A stretch of DNA of 64,000 nt from Tetrahymena thermophila SB210 (lineage: Eukaryota > Ciliophora > Oligohymenophorea > Hymenostomatida > Tetrahymenidae): positions 62,001-126,000 of the forward strand of contig NW_002476523.1 of assembly GCF_000189635.1 (NCBI RefSeq), in the 5' to 3' direction. Within the stretch, counting starts at the first letter, position 1, and each line of letters starts with the position of its first letter. Shown piece after piece: positions 24,894 to 37,831 of this stretch. Both the position numbers and the translations under genes were made by a program. The notes beneath the pieces were generated by a model. The model saw only the letters and a program-made list of their open reading frames with translations, was not told where the DNA came from and did not search any database.

Positions 24894-26210
24894 TCATGCA
24901 TTGCCCCAATAACCTCCATGCTTTTCTCTTAAATGAGCATAAACTTCATTTGCAGTTTTAGCAGAAAAATAGCAAAGATAACAATAGCTTATCTTACAAT
25001 TCGAACATGTAATTCTATTACAACCGTCTGTTCTAAAAGTTAAAACACAACAATTTTCGTTTGGACAAAATCTAAAACCTTAGGCTTCAAGCTCTTTCCT
25101 ATAATCTTTAGAATTTTCAATCTTCCATTTTTGGTAATTGCTACAACTAGTATTTTCATGAGTTGAGTCGCAATTGTTGAGACAGAATTCGTATTTGCAC
25201 TTAGTACATTTATGCCTGAGTTTCTAAACAGATTTGTCTTAGATAAAAGTGAAATTACAATCGACTAGCATCTCATTTTGTTCCAAAGGAATGTTACCTT
25301 TTCCTTATCTCTATTTTTCTATTTAATCTTATGGAATTATAATTATTTTAGAATCATCATTTTTATTAATTTTATATTTTCCTGGACAAACTATAAGTAC
25401 TTCCTATATATCTGGGTTTTCTCTTTTAGCCTATTAAAAAGTAGAAATGATATTTTTATACTCTAACTTTTCTAGCAATTGCTTGTCATCTTTAAGAATA
25501 GAATTAATATCATCAAAGTCTAATACTTTTTTGCAGTTCTCCATTGGACAAAAAATATTTTCAAATACAAAATTTATATTGCCATTTAATGCTTCTACTA
25601 TACCTTATTTTAAACAATCTCTACAAAATTAGCATCCACACTTTAAAATATAGCCATTCACATTTAAATCAAGATCTTCCATACAAATTAGGCATTCAAA
25701 ATTAATGACTTATTTCTACTTTTCTAATTCTAGCTCTTTTTATTCATTTATCACCTTTTACTTCTAACTTTCAGAGTAATTAAACAAATAAATTTGGATT
25801 TCTTTGGCAGAAAGCACTTGTTTAATCATAAAGACGCTAAAAATATTATTAACGCATCCATAATTGCATTTAATATTTTAATTTATAATCTCCTCAATTC
25901 TTTCTATGCTTTCAAATTCATCTTTATTTTGAAGAATTAATTATTTTAAACATAGTTTATGGCAGTAATCATTACATTAACAATTTAATTTAATAATCTA
26001 ATTCTATTCTTAATCATCTTTACTTATCATATTTAGGCAAATTCTGCAATGGACTGAAGCTAACTATCTTAATCTCACTTAAGCCTTTTATTTACATAAT
26101 ACATCTAATGCATAAATATATTTAGAGATTTCTTGCAAACCTAGCCTAAGGTAATTGTTTTGAAATGCTTCACATAAAGTATCTTCTAATTCCTATTTGT
26201 CCTCAAACAT
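24894..26210 (-). CDS. RBR-type E3 ubiquitin ligase, copy 2 (5' end uncertain)
   Basis: 438 residues from ATG 26210 to TGA 24896-24894, no intron needed. It aligns with copy 1 through all zinc-binding modules: N-terminal finger (CRIC, CQCNDYC), RING1 (CLICMEDLD, CGCQFCRDC, CPMENC), IBR (CTKCKYEFC), and RING2 with CPNENC and the catalytic-type Cys397 in DGCNRITC, then CYLC. The glycine before the catalytic Cys is preceded by Asp rather than Gly. Homology with copy 1 continues upstream of this ATG for about 35 codons but meets an in-frame TGA at 26312-26310, so the original 5' end is broken or lies in an unrecognised exon. All zinc and catalytic residues survive, so a shorter active enzyme is possible. 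Confidence 0.8.
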
Positions 26211-27079
26211 TTTAATATTCTTATTAATTATCAAATCTTGTCTAATAGCTTTCTAAAATATACACAAATCATACAGAAAGTTAATTTTGATACTTAATAT
26301 TTTATATAATCATGTTAGAATATTTAATATATTCCTCTCTTTTCTTAAATGATCTTTTTTCTTAACATCTTTAAGTAATATTGGATATTTAAAATAAACA
26401 AGTAATCATCTATCTCTTTTATTTTGATGACTATCAAAATTTTTTATTATATTTATTATAGCAACTCTTAAAATTAAAAAATAATTTCCATTTTATTTCT
26501 TTTGCTATCAGCGCAATATAGAGAGAGGACTTATCTTATTTTATATATTAATATACAATATTTTAGAATCAGTTTAAACATTTTCAGATCAGGGAATATA
26601 CAAAATTAGTTAGCTAAAAATCATAAAAATTAAATAAAACATCACCGTCTGGACCAACACAGTTGATGATATTTAATTTCTGAATATATAAAATTAAAAC
26701 ATTATATAAAATAAATTAAATTTTAATATGAAAAAATACATTTTTAAACAACTAAATTCATAAAAAAGTACATTTTTTATACATTTAAAGAAGAATACTC
26801 ATCTTATTTGATTCTTTATTTACTTAATAAAAAAGATAAATCTCTTATAAGAAAGATATTTATTAATTATAAAAGAAAAATCTCTTATAAGAAAGATATT
26901 TATTAATTATAAAAGAAATAGATATTTTGTTATTATATTTCATCAGATTCATATATAGATAACTATAAAAATCATCCTATCTTTCATAGATACATTTCAA
27001 AAGCAAATCTGATGCGTATAAAAAATTATAATCATTATTTAAAAATAAATACACTAATTTAGTTATTAAAAAAAATTTG
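26211..27079. other. Intergenic region upstream of divergent genes
   Basis: Separates RBR copy 2 (-) from the first ubiquitin-like fusion gene (+), so it should hold two divergent promoters. It includes the 40-bp tandem duplication at 26841-26918 and, from about 26711 to 27079, a block repeated upstream of the second fusion gene. A short GC-richer stretch near 26640-26675 reads as a plausible peptide on the - strand (CVGPDGDVLF), possibly a relic exon; weak. Confidence 0.5.
26841..26918. repeat. 40-bp direct tandem duplication (2 copies)
   Basis: The unit beginning TCTCTTATAAGAAAGATATT occurs at 26841 and again at 26881, identical over 38 bp. The equivalent position upstream of the second fusion gene has only one, diverged, copy, so the duplication postdates the gene duplication. 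Confidence 0.9.
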
Positions 27080-29308
27080 ATGGAATCAGAAAAACCATAA
27101 GATTAAGGGAATAAAGTTAAAAAATTCTTTATAAACCTAAAAGAGCCAAGTGACAGTTTTGCTATTGAACTGAGCCAAGTAGAATTGCAGAACATAACCA
27201 TAATAGAGCTATTAAAGAAAGCAAATAATGTCTATAGCTTTAACCATAAATTTTGTCACATGGAGAGAATAGGAAATTAATTTTAAAATGTATCTGAATA
27301 TGATAAAAATGAGAAGTTAATCAGTTCATATTTCAATCTATTCCCTTTTTATTTTGTTCCTATAAAATTTTTTAAGATAAATGTTTAAATTTAAGAAGAG
27401 AGTTATCTCTTTGAATTACCAAAAGCAACAGATTAAAGAAAATTACTATATTATCTCTCAAACGAATTAAAAATAAATGTGAAACAGCTTTACTTACTGA
27501 GTGAATCTTAGACTTTGAAGAATCAACTTTCCTCTTATTCTTAAGTTAATCTTTTTGTAGCTAATGATAAAATATTTTATGATGAAATAGAAATATATGT
27601 AAATTTAAATTTGAAAGTAATAGATAATATCGAATTATTTAACTTTGCGCATAGAAATGACATTTATATAGGAGATTAATTAATTTCTAAAAATGAAACA
27701 TTTGCTCATTCAGGAGTGAAAAGTGGAGATAAACTCTACTCTTACTATTTTATCAAGGCTCAAATTAAAGATGTGCAAACTTAAATCAAAAGCAACTTTA
27801 CAAAATAAGAAGCAAAAGATTTATACAATAAATATTACCCAAAAGAATAAGGTAGAATCATCACTGAGATGATAGGAGACACTTTACATATCAAATTAAA
27901 TAATGATGTGGAAATGATGCTTTTTATCAAATCTTTATCAGGAGCATAATATGATATAGGAGCTAATGGAAATAATACTATTGGCTAAATAAAACAAAAA
28001 TTATCACCTTTATCAGGAGTAGAATGTGAATTTATGAAGCTTATATTTTGTGAAAGGTAGCTAGAAGATAATTTAACTTTGAACAATTATAAGATTAAGG
28101 ATGAAAGCACTATAAATTTAATTTTAGTAAAACCAACAAAAATAAAAGATAACTCAATTTTGCAAGAAAGTGAGATATCAATATAAATTAAAACTCTCAC
28201 AGGTTAAACTTTAGCCTTCAAATGCAAACTTAATCAAAAAGTATACTAGTTAAAAAACTAAATTTAAGAATAATTTTAAATTTCCCCAAGCTAGTAGAAG
28301 TTAATTTATGCAGAATAATAATTAGAAGATGACTAATAATTGTATTGTTACAATTTATAAAGTGATTGTGTTGTACATCTTGCTTAGACATTAAAAAAAG
28401 ATATAGAAATACAGTAGTAGCCTAAATAATAATCATAAAAATAACATAAATAAGAAAATAAATATATAAACATTTAAATAAAAACTATCGCTAAATCATT
28501 TTAGTTGAAGTGTAAATTGTATGATTCAGTAGAGATCTTAAAATACCGCATCTAAGATCATGAAGGCTTACCTTTAGATTGGCAAAGATTAATCTTTAAG
28601 GATAAATAAATTGAAAATGATTATTCTTTAGATATGTATGAAATAGATGATGGGGATATTATACATTTGGTACTTAAGTTGAGAGGTGGTGGATGTCCTG
28701 AAGAAAAAAAACTATTTGTTAACCTTGAAAATGAAAAATCTAAAAAAGAAGTAGAATTTTCTGAAAATGCACCAGAATATAGACAAGCTATTAAGGGATT
28801 AAATATTGAAGCTATTTGCCTTAATTCTAGTTGCAAGTACTTTAAAAAGTAAGTTATCATAAAAATAGGCTACAGCTTTGTAGAAATAGTAGCTGATAAC
28901 TAATAAAAAATAAATTGCCCAGGATGTAGTATACTTCCATAAGTAATTACATGTGGTTTCGTAAACTGTCAATATTACTGGTTTGGTTTAAAAATAGAAA
29001 ATGGAGTTGAGAGAAAAGTATAATCCAAAATACTTGAAGCACGTTATGATAAATATACTACATATGATCCAGTAAAAGAAAACGGATAATCAAATATGGT
29101 AGAATGGAAGCTTCTTTATGTATTTGCAAATTAAAGTACCCTTACATTTCCTAAATGCTATATTTGTCTAAGAAGAATATTTTATGAAGAGGAAATGACT
29201 CACTCTGAATAATGCTTGGATAAATAAAATCACAATTACCATATTGACTGTCTTTAAAGTTTATAGCATTTAGAAAAAAAATGTTTATTATGTTTAAAGT
29301 ATTATTGA
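27080..29308 (+). CDS. Tri-ubiquitin-like / Cys-rich / RING-like fusion protein, copy a
   Basis: 742 residues, single exon, ATG 27080, stop TGA. An N-terminal ~265-residue region of unknown fold is followed by three ubiquitin-like domains at about 268-351, 365-438 and 462-538. The second opens ISIQIKTLTGQTL and the third ends IHLVLKLRGG, almost the ubiquitin tail (LHLVLRLRGG). After Gly538 comes Cys-Pro and a Cys-rich module (CLNSSC, CPGC, CGFVNC with a nearby W-F-G), then a C-terminal RING-like finger (CYIC, C, HNYH, C, CLLC; about 690-740). Known ubiquitin-family precursors are cut after Gly-Gly, so cleavage here could release a conjugatable modifier from the finger domain; that is inference. 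A similar Cys module after ubiquitin-like domains exists in other protists as far as I recall. Copy b lies 3.4 kb downstream. Confidence 0.85.
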
Positions 29309-30457
29309 TTTAATTAACAATGTATTAAGAATATAATGAATGAAGAAGATTATAATATATTTGAAAGTGTTTAATTTACAGTTTGATTTTATTGTTCTAT
29401 AAAAGTAATTTAGAGGAAAATAAAATATTTTTAAATTTAAACTAGTTTTCTATTTATAAATATTTAATATCATATCAGAAATTAAGTTATTATGAAGATT
29501 TTTATGAATTATCTTTTATCAAATATTTACTTAGTGCATATATCATTAAATAAATATTCATAATTTCAAAAAAACATTACCAAAAAAAAAATTTATAAGC
29601 TAATTTTTAGAAATTTTTTTAGATAATTAATAAAGAAATAATCTTAATCTTGTGGTATATACAATTTATAAAGTTCTTTTGAATTAAAGTATTATACAAA
29701 ACCAAATATTTTTTATTAAAACAAAATAAAAATTGATATTATTTGTTAATTTATATAATATCTTTATTTTAATTCAATTATCAATTGATTTTAAGGTAAT
29801 ATTTTAAAATTTACTTTTGTTTAAAAAATAAATGATGCTTCTTATTTGTTATAATTATTTTTTTAATAAGCAATTTTTTACTATTAAAATTTACAAATCA
29901 ACTAAGTACTGTTGGCATTTTTGAAATATAAAATCTTATTAGGGTTGTTTAATTAAATATAGAAACAAATTTACTTTGCGCTCACTATTGATATTTTTGA
30001 AATATAAGATTTGGTTAGGGTTGCTTATTAATTATAAAAACAAATTAAAGTGTCTTACAACCTCAAACTTAACTAAGAAATAGATATGGTTAAAATATAT
30101 TGAATAAAAAAAAAAAATTAAATAATATATTATTAAACTAAATTTTAATATGAAAAAATACATTTTTAAACTACTATATTCATAAAAAGATACTTTTTTT
30201 ATACATTTAGTGAAGAATACTCAACATATTTGATTGTTTATTTACTTAATAAATAAGATAAATCTCTATTAAATAAGATGTTTATTAATTTCAAAAGGGC
30301 ATGATGTTTTATTGTTATATTTCATCGGATTCATAAAGAGCTAGATAAATCATCCTATCTTTCATAGATACATTTCAAAAGCTAATCTAATGTTTACAAA
30401 TAATTATAATCTATATTTAAAAATAAATTCACTAAATTAGTTATTAAAAAAACTTTG
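29309..30457. repeat. Spacer between fusion genes with a ~76-bp direct repeat
   Basis: No gene seen. Two imperfect copies of a block with TTTTTGAAATATAA and TTAGGGTTG begin at about 29918 and 29994. From about 30136 the sequence matches the upstream flank of copy a (26711 onward), marking the left edge of the second duplicated unit; 29309 to about 30120 has no counterpart. Confidence 0.6.
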
Positions 30458-32695
30458 ATGGAATTAGAAATACCATAAGTTGAAGAGAATAAAGTTAAAA
30501 AATTCTTTATATGCCTATAAGAGCCAAATGATAGTTTTACTATTTAACTGAGTCAAGAAGAATTAGAAGGCTTATCTATAAAAGAGCTATTAGAGAAAGC
30601 AAATAATGTCTATAGCTTTAACCATAAATTTTGGCGCATGGAGAGAATAAGAAATTAAATTTAAAATCTATCTAAATAAGATGAAAATGAGTAGTTAATC
30701 AGTTCACATTTCAATCTATTCCCTTTTTATTTTTTTCCTTAAAAATACATTTTTGAAATTGATGTTAAATTTTAAGAAGAAACTTATCACTTTGAATTAC
30801 CAATAGCGACAACGCAAAAAAATTTACTAGAGAATCTCTCAAAAAAATTAAATATAAATGAGAAACAGCTTTACTTACTGAGTGAATCTTAGACTTTGAA
30901 GAATCCATTTTCCTCTTATTCTTTAGCTAATCTTTTCGTAGCAAATGATAAAATATTTTATGATGATAAAGAAATATATGTGGATTTAAATTTGAAAGTA
31001 ACAGACAATATTCAATTATTTAACTTTGCACATAGGACAGACATTTATTTGGGAGATTAATTAATTTCTAAAAATGAAACGTTTGCTCATTCAGGAGTGA
31101 AAAATGGAGATAAACTCTACTCTTACTATTTTATCAAGGCTCAAATTAAAGATGTGCAAACTTAAATCAAAAGCAACTTTACAAAATAAGAAGCAAAAGA
31201 TTTATACAATAAATATTACCCAGAAGAATAAGGTAGAATCGTCACTGAGATGATAGGAGACACTTTAAATATCAAATTAAACAATGATGAGGAAATGATT
31301 CTTACAATAAAATCTTTGTCAGGAGCATAATATGATCTAGGAGCTGATGGAAATAATACTATTGACTAAATAAAACAAAAATTATCTTCTTTATCAGAAG
31401 TAGAATGTGAATTTATGAAGCTTATATTTTGTGGAAGGTAGCTAGAAGATAATTTTACTTTGAACAATTATGAGATTAAGGATGGCAGTATTATACATCT
31501 TGTCTTAAAACCAGGCGCAAAAATAAAATTTAATCCAATTTAATAAGATGGTGAGATATCAATAAATATTAAAACTCTCACAGGGTAAACTTTAGCACTA
31601 AAATGCAAACTTAATCAGAAAGTAGAGTAGTTAAAGAACTAAATTTCAGAATAACTTGAAATTTCCCCAACCTAGTAGAGGTTAATTTATGCAGGATAAT
31701 AATTAGAAGATGACTAATAATTGTATTTTTACAATTTATAAAGAGATTGCGTTGTACATCTTGTTTAGACATTAAAAAAAACTGTTGAAATATAGTAGTA
31801 GCCTAAATAAAAGTCATTAGAAAAACATAAATAAGAAAATAAATTTTTAAACATTTAAATAAAAACTCTCACTGGAAAATAAATTTAGTTGAAGTGTAAA
31901 TTGTATGATTCAGTAGAGATCTTAAAATACCACATCTAAGATTCTGAAGGCATTCCTATAGATCAGCAGAGATTAATCTTTTAGGGTAAAGAAATTGAAA
32001 ACGATTATTCTTTAGATATGTATGAAATAGATGATGGGGATATTATAAATTTAGTACTTAGGTTGAGAGGTGGTGGATGTCCTGAAGAAAAAAAACTATT
32101 TGTTAACCTTGAAAATGAAAAATCTAAAAAAGAAGTAGAATTTTCTGAACATGCACCAAAATATAGATAAGCTACTGATGGATTAAATATTGAAGCTATT
32201 TGCCGTAATTCTAGTTGCAAGTACTTTAAAAAATAAGTTATCATAAAAATAGGCTACATCTTTGTAGAAATAGTAGCTGATAAATCATAAAAAATAAATT
32301 GCCCAGGATGTAGTATACTTCCATAAGTAATTACATGTGGTTTCGTAAACTGTCAATATTCCTGGTTTGGCTTAAAAATAGAAAATGGAGTTGAGAGAAA
32401 AGTATAATCCAAAATACTTGAAGCATGTAATGATAAATATACTACATATGATCCAGTAAAAGAAAACGGATAATCAAATATGGTAGAATGGAAGCTTCTT
32501 TATGTGTATGCAAATTAAAAAGAAAGCCTTAAATTTCCTAAATGCTATATTTGTCTAAGAAGAATATTTTATGAAGAGCAAATGACTCACTCTGAATAAT
32601 GCTTAGATAAATAGAATCATATTTGCCATATTGACTGTCTTAAAAGTTTATTGCATTTGGAAAAAAAATGTTTATTGTGCTTAAAAAATTATTGA
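30458..32695 (+). CDS. Tri-ubiquitin-like / Cys-rich / RING-like fusion protein, copy b
   Basis: 745 residues, single exon, ATG 30458, stop TGA. Collinear with copy a: N-terminal unknown region, three ubiquitin-like domains, Cys-rich module, RING-like finger (CYIC, CHIDC, CLLC). The third ubiquitin-like domain ends INLVLRLRGG with Arg537 and Gly538-539, identical to ubiquitin in the last eight residues, followed by Gly-Cys-Pro. The second domain opens ISINIKTLTGQTL. Differences from copy a are scattered substitutions without frameshift, and all zinc ligands I can see are kept, so both copies look functional. The 5' flank is shared for about 320 bp. The neighbouring RBR ligases make a shared ubiquitin-signalling role plausible, but the sequence alone does not show it. 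Confidence 0.85.
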
Positions 32696-33073
32696 TTTAA
32701 TTAATTAAAAAGTATTAAGAATATAATAAAAGAGAGGAGGGTTATTTTTATGTTAGCTAATTAAAAAATTATTTGATTATGTTATAATATTTTTTAAATC
32801 AAAATTTTTTTTTGGGTAATTATTTAATAATTTCTAGTAATTTTAATAAATAAGCATTTCTTATCATGAAATTTATATTTATTTATTTCAAAAATTAATT
32901 TTTTTTAAGCTTATTTAAAAATTTTTATTTAAGAATTTATTTTTTTATTTACTTTTTATTTTAGATTTAATAAGTTTCATATGTAGTTTTAAAGAAATTT
33001 AACAAATAAATAAATTATACAAAAATATAAGGTCAACATTAATTAATTACTTCATTTTTTATAGTTTTTTATT
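32696..33073. other. Convergent intergenic spacer
   Basis: About 380 bp of A/T-rich sequence between the stops of fusion copy b (+) and the first surface protein gene (-). Nothing else recognised. Confidence 0.6.
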
Positions 33074-36000
33074 TCATAGTTAAATATTTTATTTTGATAA
33101 TTACTCATAATTTTGTTATTATTAATCTTAAAACTAATTTAAATCACTATAAGATGATTAATGAATCTATTGTTGTACCTCATATCCATGTTACTAGTTG
33201 TAACTTAATTGATTTTACTACAATTATTAATTATATTACTCAAGATTTATTTTTCTAACATCACTTAAGGTGTTTGAAGAAATAGATAATTGCAATTGAA
33301 AGTCATTATTATTATTCTAAATTATTTTTTTAAAGACAAGCTAAACTTTCTTTATATTTTTTCTCTTTTTTTCAGTGTATTTATTGTACCTTAGCGCTTT
33401 CACATATTTTTATATCCATAAATAGCATTTGTAATCTTAAAGTTTATAAAGAAAAGGCTGCATAATTGAAACACATATCTAACCTATCATATAAGCTATA
33501 AATATTAGTGACAATAAATTTGCAGAAGCTACTAATATTTAAGAAAATGTGTTGTAATAATCAATGCTTTGATTATTTTATTTTTGAGCTAAATCTTATT
33601 TTCGTAAAGAATAATGAATCATATAAGCTATCATATACAGACTACCTATTACAATTGATTTGATTTCCATCTCATTAAGCTTTTTAGTAATATAAGGATA
33701 TTTTTTTACTAGAAATATTAAATAGAGTATCAGTGCTGCAAGAGAAACAAACCCAATTAGATAAATAAATGATAGGAAACTATATACTGTCATGATTAAT
33801 ATTAATTTCAAAATAAACCTTAAATATTCCCAATAATAAAACTTTTGCTTAAAGTCAGCATACAAGAAACCTAACAAAAAGCGAAAACTGATTTTATCAA
33901 GATTCTCACGATTTTTGTAAAGAAGGTAAAACAAAATCCCTGGAATAATTATAGAGTAAACTAAAATAAACGGAACCACAAAGCTAAATAAAAAGACTAG
34001 TCGATTTGTATTATTACATTCAATATTAAAATCAAGTATTGAATATGATTGGCCATTATTAAAAGTACGGCAGAGCATTCCTGAAGTTAGCACGTCTATT
34101 ACTGGAATGCAAAAGAGATTCGTAAAACCATAAGAGATAATTAGAGATGCAGAATATTAGAAATTTTTAATGCTTGATTTGCTAAAGAACTTCTTCAAAA
34201 GACTTGGAATTATGCAAATAAAAACTATGCAAAAAGGTGTTAGGGTTACTATTGCCATCTTTTTGTACATGATTGAATCAGGGTTTTCATTTATTTTAGA
34301 TAAAAAACAATCAAAAGAAAAGAAAGAATCTGCCACTGGATTGTATAAACCATACTAAAAGCTAAAAGCTTTTGTCCATCCATAATCATTATTAAAATAA
34401 GAGGAAATATTGATAATTTAGAAATAAAAGGAAAGAATCTTGATATAAGAACCGCTTTATCCTAGTCTGTAGTATGATTTTCCTAAATAGATGATTTTCA
34501 TATCTGATAAATATTTCTTGTAAATGTAATTTTTTTACTATCTAAAATTTGTTTTGAAAATGATTAATATTACTATAAATACTAAAATTAATAGGGATAT
34601 AATCTTGATAATATTATTCGAAATATTCTCACATTTAGTGCATTAAGATAAATTTTTCCTACTATATGATCCATTACCTAACTTATTATACAGATCACAT
34701 TCAGAACACTCAACTCCAATATGACCTTCTGCGCATATAAAATCTCCTTTATATTTTAAAAAATATTTCAACATTAATTGAAGCTAATAATAATCATAAA
34801 TAATGAGGAATTTTTAAAAATGATAACTGCAGTAAAATTTCTGACCTATTAGTTCTTAAATAATTATTCAAATATAATATGGTATACTAAAAAAACTGAT
34901 TTTAATAAAAATTCAACAAATAACTGGTATTAGTTAAGTAATGATTTTACAAATAAATTATTATTTATTTATTTGTCAAAAATTTTAGATGTATTTAGTT
35001 TATTAAAAAATACAAGGAATAGTTATGAATAATGAAAATATTTAATTATAAATAAAAATAACCTGTTTTATTTCCTCCTAAACAGTTAGATCTGCTTATA
35101 GAACAAGGGAAGATTTATGATGAATCTACGGTAAGGTTTTATCTCCAAAAACCTTATTTTAATGAGGAATAGTCGGCGTAGCATGAATCAAAATAATCTT
35201 TTGAGCATGAAAGACATCTGGTTGCTATCTTATTTGCGTTATTTTAATATATTACAGAATCTAAGCAATATTAACAATATTGAGATTTTTTAAAAGTCTA
35301 TTGTATCATTCCGTTAGAGCAATTGGAAGTAATATTTGATTCTATAATAAATCCAGGTAGATAATCTATATAACTGGTATTAAAAAGAGTAAAAAGTCCA
35401 TAAAATTATGTTTCTGTACTTTCATATTATAGAGAAAAAGAAAAAAAAAGCTTGTTTATTTTTAATGGAATCGTTTATGTAGCTTATATTGGGATTTAGT
35501 TGAAAATATCCTGCCCAATCACTATTGGTGTTAGGTCATTTAAATTATGTATTATGACGTTCGGGTTTTTTATATCAAGGATCCAGTCAAGCTCACCCTC
35601 TAATTTGACAGAAAAAGCAGCAAAATAAGTTAATCCATTATACATTCTATCTGTTTGATAATCACCTTGATCAAACTCATTTTTAAAAGTATATTTCTTT
35701 ATTTGATATGGTGGTTCTAAATATTAATTATATTCAGCTATTTATGTGATTTTAATATCTGTAATAAATTTACACACGTCGTTACCTTTTATCAAGGCTA
35801 AATTATTTTCAAAAATAATACCTTCAAGTATAATTTTCTTAGTCATCAAATATATTCCACCGCCAAATAATGACTCATTCTCTTTAATAAAAACTTCTTA
35901 AGCAGGTAGAATCTTTCCTCCAAAAATAGCTCCTCCTGCAAAAAGGCTTTTATTTCCCAGAAGCAGCACCCTATTCATTTAAATAGCACAATCTAAGAAA

Positions 36001-37831
36001 AATGCTCCACCATTTTTTAATGAAGTAAAATTTGACACATAAATATCTTGCAATAAAGCACTCTAACATTGTAAATATGAAAAGGCACCATCAGCAGAAG
36101 AACTGAGTAAACCTTATGAGTAGATATGAGATAAATTAATTATTGATTGATCACCACCATATATATAAAGAATGCCTCCTTGATTTCCTGAATGTTACAC
36201 TTCATCAGAAAATTAATTTTAATAATTAAAGTAAAAATTAGATATATTAGTATTTAGTGATGCCTAGACATGAATTAAACCTCCAAACATACTTTTAAAT
36301 TAGCATGATGGATAAATAATAGCAGAAATATTAAAAATACTAACATTATTAGCATTATTAACAGTTATTAGACCACCTTAATATGATTGAAAATACTGTG
36401 ATGAAGTAATATTAATATTAGAAATAAGAACACTTTTATATCTATCTACACTTATAATTCCATTTTACCCACTAATGTAATTAATTTAAGGAAGCTCTAT
36501 ATTATTGATTTAGAGGGAACTGCCTAAATTTTAACTATCATAAAAAACAAACATTCCATAAGAATTCCATAAATTTTAAACCTTCTAATCTTTTGAGTCA
36601 TGAAACACAATTGAATCTATAAGTGTAGACTAACCGCTGTTACTGATTAATAATAAACCGTATCTGACATTATAAGAAAATACATCAATTCTTTTAATTT
36701 ATACATTTTGCATTAGAAATTCTGTGGAATCATCACAGTTTAAATCAAATAGCACAGGTTTTATCTCTATTTATTTTTTTTAAGAATAAATCAATAAATT
36801 ATAATAATTTTAATGAATTTATTGATAAATTAATATAAATACCCAGTCCAGTAAATATTGATGAAGCAGAAACCTTTTTTTATGCTACAAAAATTTTTTA
36901 GATGTTGATTTAATCAATATTAACTTTAACATTAACTTATTGAGATCTTTAGCTATTTTGATAAGAGCAAAATTATAGCAAAGATTGTTGCAGATCTTTT
37001 ACTTAAATAAGATTCAGAGTCTTCAAATAAACTTGACTGTAGCCTTGAAAAGTAACAACTGTAAGAGAGCTATATTGATTGTACTTTCCCACATAACTTA
37101 AGTCAAACTAATTAATAGAAATATTTTGAGATTCAAATATTAGCGTCGGAATACTATTTTATTCCTCATTTAAACCTAAATAGTCTATCATCAAATTTTA
37201 TTTGCTTTATAAACTTAAGTAAAGTGTTTATTGTGTATTTTTAACATTAGCTAAAAATTAAGATATTTTTATTGAATCCATGATATTTTGAAATAATATT
37301 TTAATCAATTAGTTGACATCAATTTTTATGCTAAATTCTAAATTCTAAATAGTTAAAAAGTTTACATTTTAAATATTTATTTCTTATGATTTCCATACAT
37401 CAACATATTTTTGGTATTTAATTTTTAAATTTTGTACTGTAATTGATTTTCCATTATCTATCTAAATTATTTTTTTAGAGTTGGAATTATTAATGATGTA
37501 TACTTCTTCAATAATTATTAAGGAAAATTAAATGGTATTCACATTAACAAATTATATCCCTCCATTCATCCTAAAGTTTGTTAAATTCAGCCAAATACCA
37601 GTTAAATCTTAATGATTGCAATCAGCTATAATATTGAACTATTCATCGCATTTAACTAAAAATCCTTATCCTATTAAAGCATTTACAACTTAACTATTAC
37701 AACTATCTTTTTTAAAAATTGAATAAATTTACATATTCTAATATAAAATAGTTTAAAATACCATCTTAGAGAGCTAATCTAATAAAAGATAGTAGAATTA
37801 CAGCTATTATATTTATATTTTTTATATTCAT
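33074..37831 (-). CDS. Surface protein: signal peptide, beta-helix-like ectodomain, C-terminal multi-pass domain, copy 1
   Basis: 1,436 residues in four exons: 37831-37762, 37706-36843, 36766-35063, 34746-33074; introns 55, 76 and 316 nt. The N-terminus (MNIKNINIIAVILLSF) is a signal peptide. About 850 residues follow with short beta-strand repeats rich in Asn, Ile and Ser and motifs such as GGAIF and GGGIY, as in right-handed beta-helix or Pmp-type surface proteins. Next comes a Cys-rich patch (CLSCSKDYFDSC, then CAEGHIGVECSEC, EGF-like) followed by several transmembrane segments. One contains an LLGFLYADF motif and another a YYWEYLRF motif. The tail is Gln/Asn-rich and probably cytoplasmic. 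Membrane proteins of this build are abundant in Tetrahymena. I infer a cell-surface role in adhesion or sensing; no enzyme or channel signature is decisive. A tandem paralogue lies upstream on the same strand. Confidence 0.8.

Noticed and set aside
28621-28860. - strand 79-aa ORF, and its counterpart at 32005-32244
   Set aside because: Both lie antisense to the ubiquitin-like domain and LRGG tail of the fusion genes and reflect the duplicated sense sequence.
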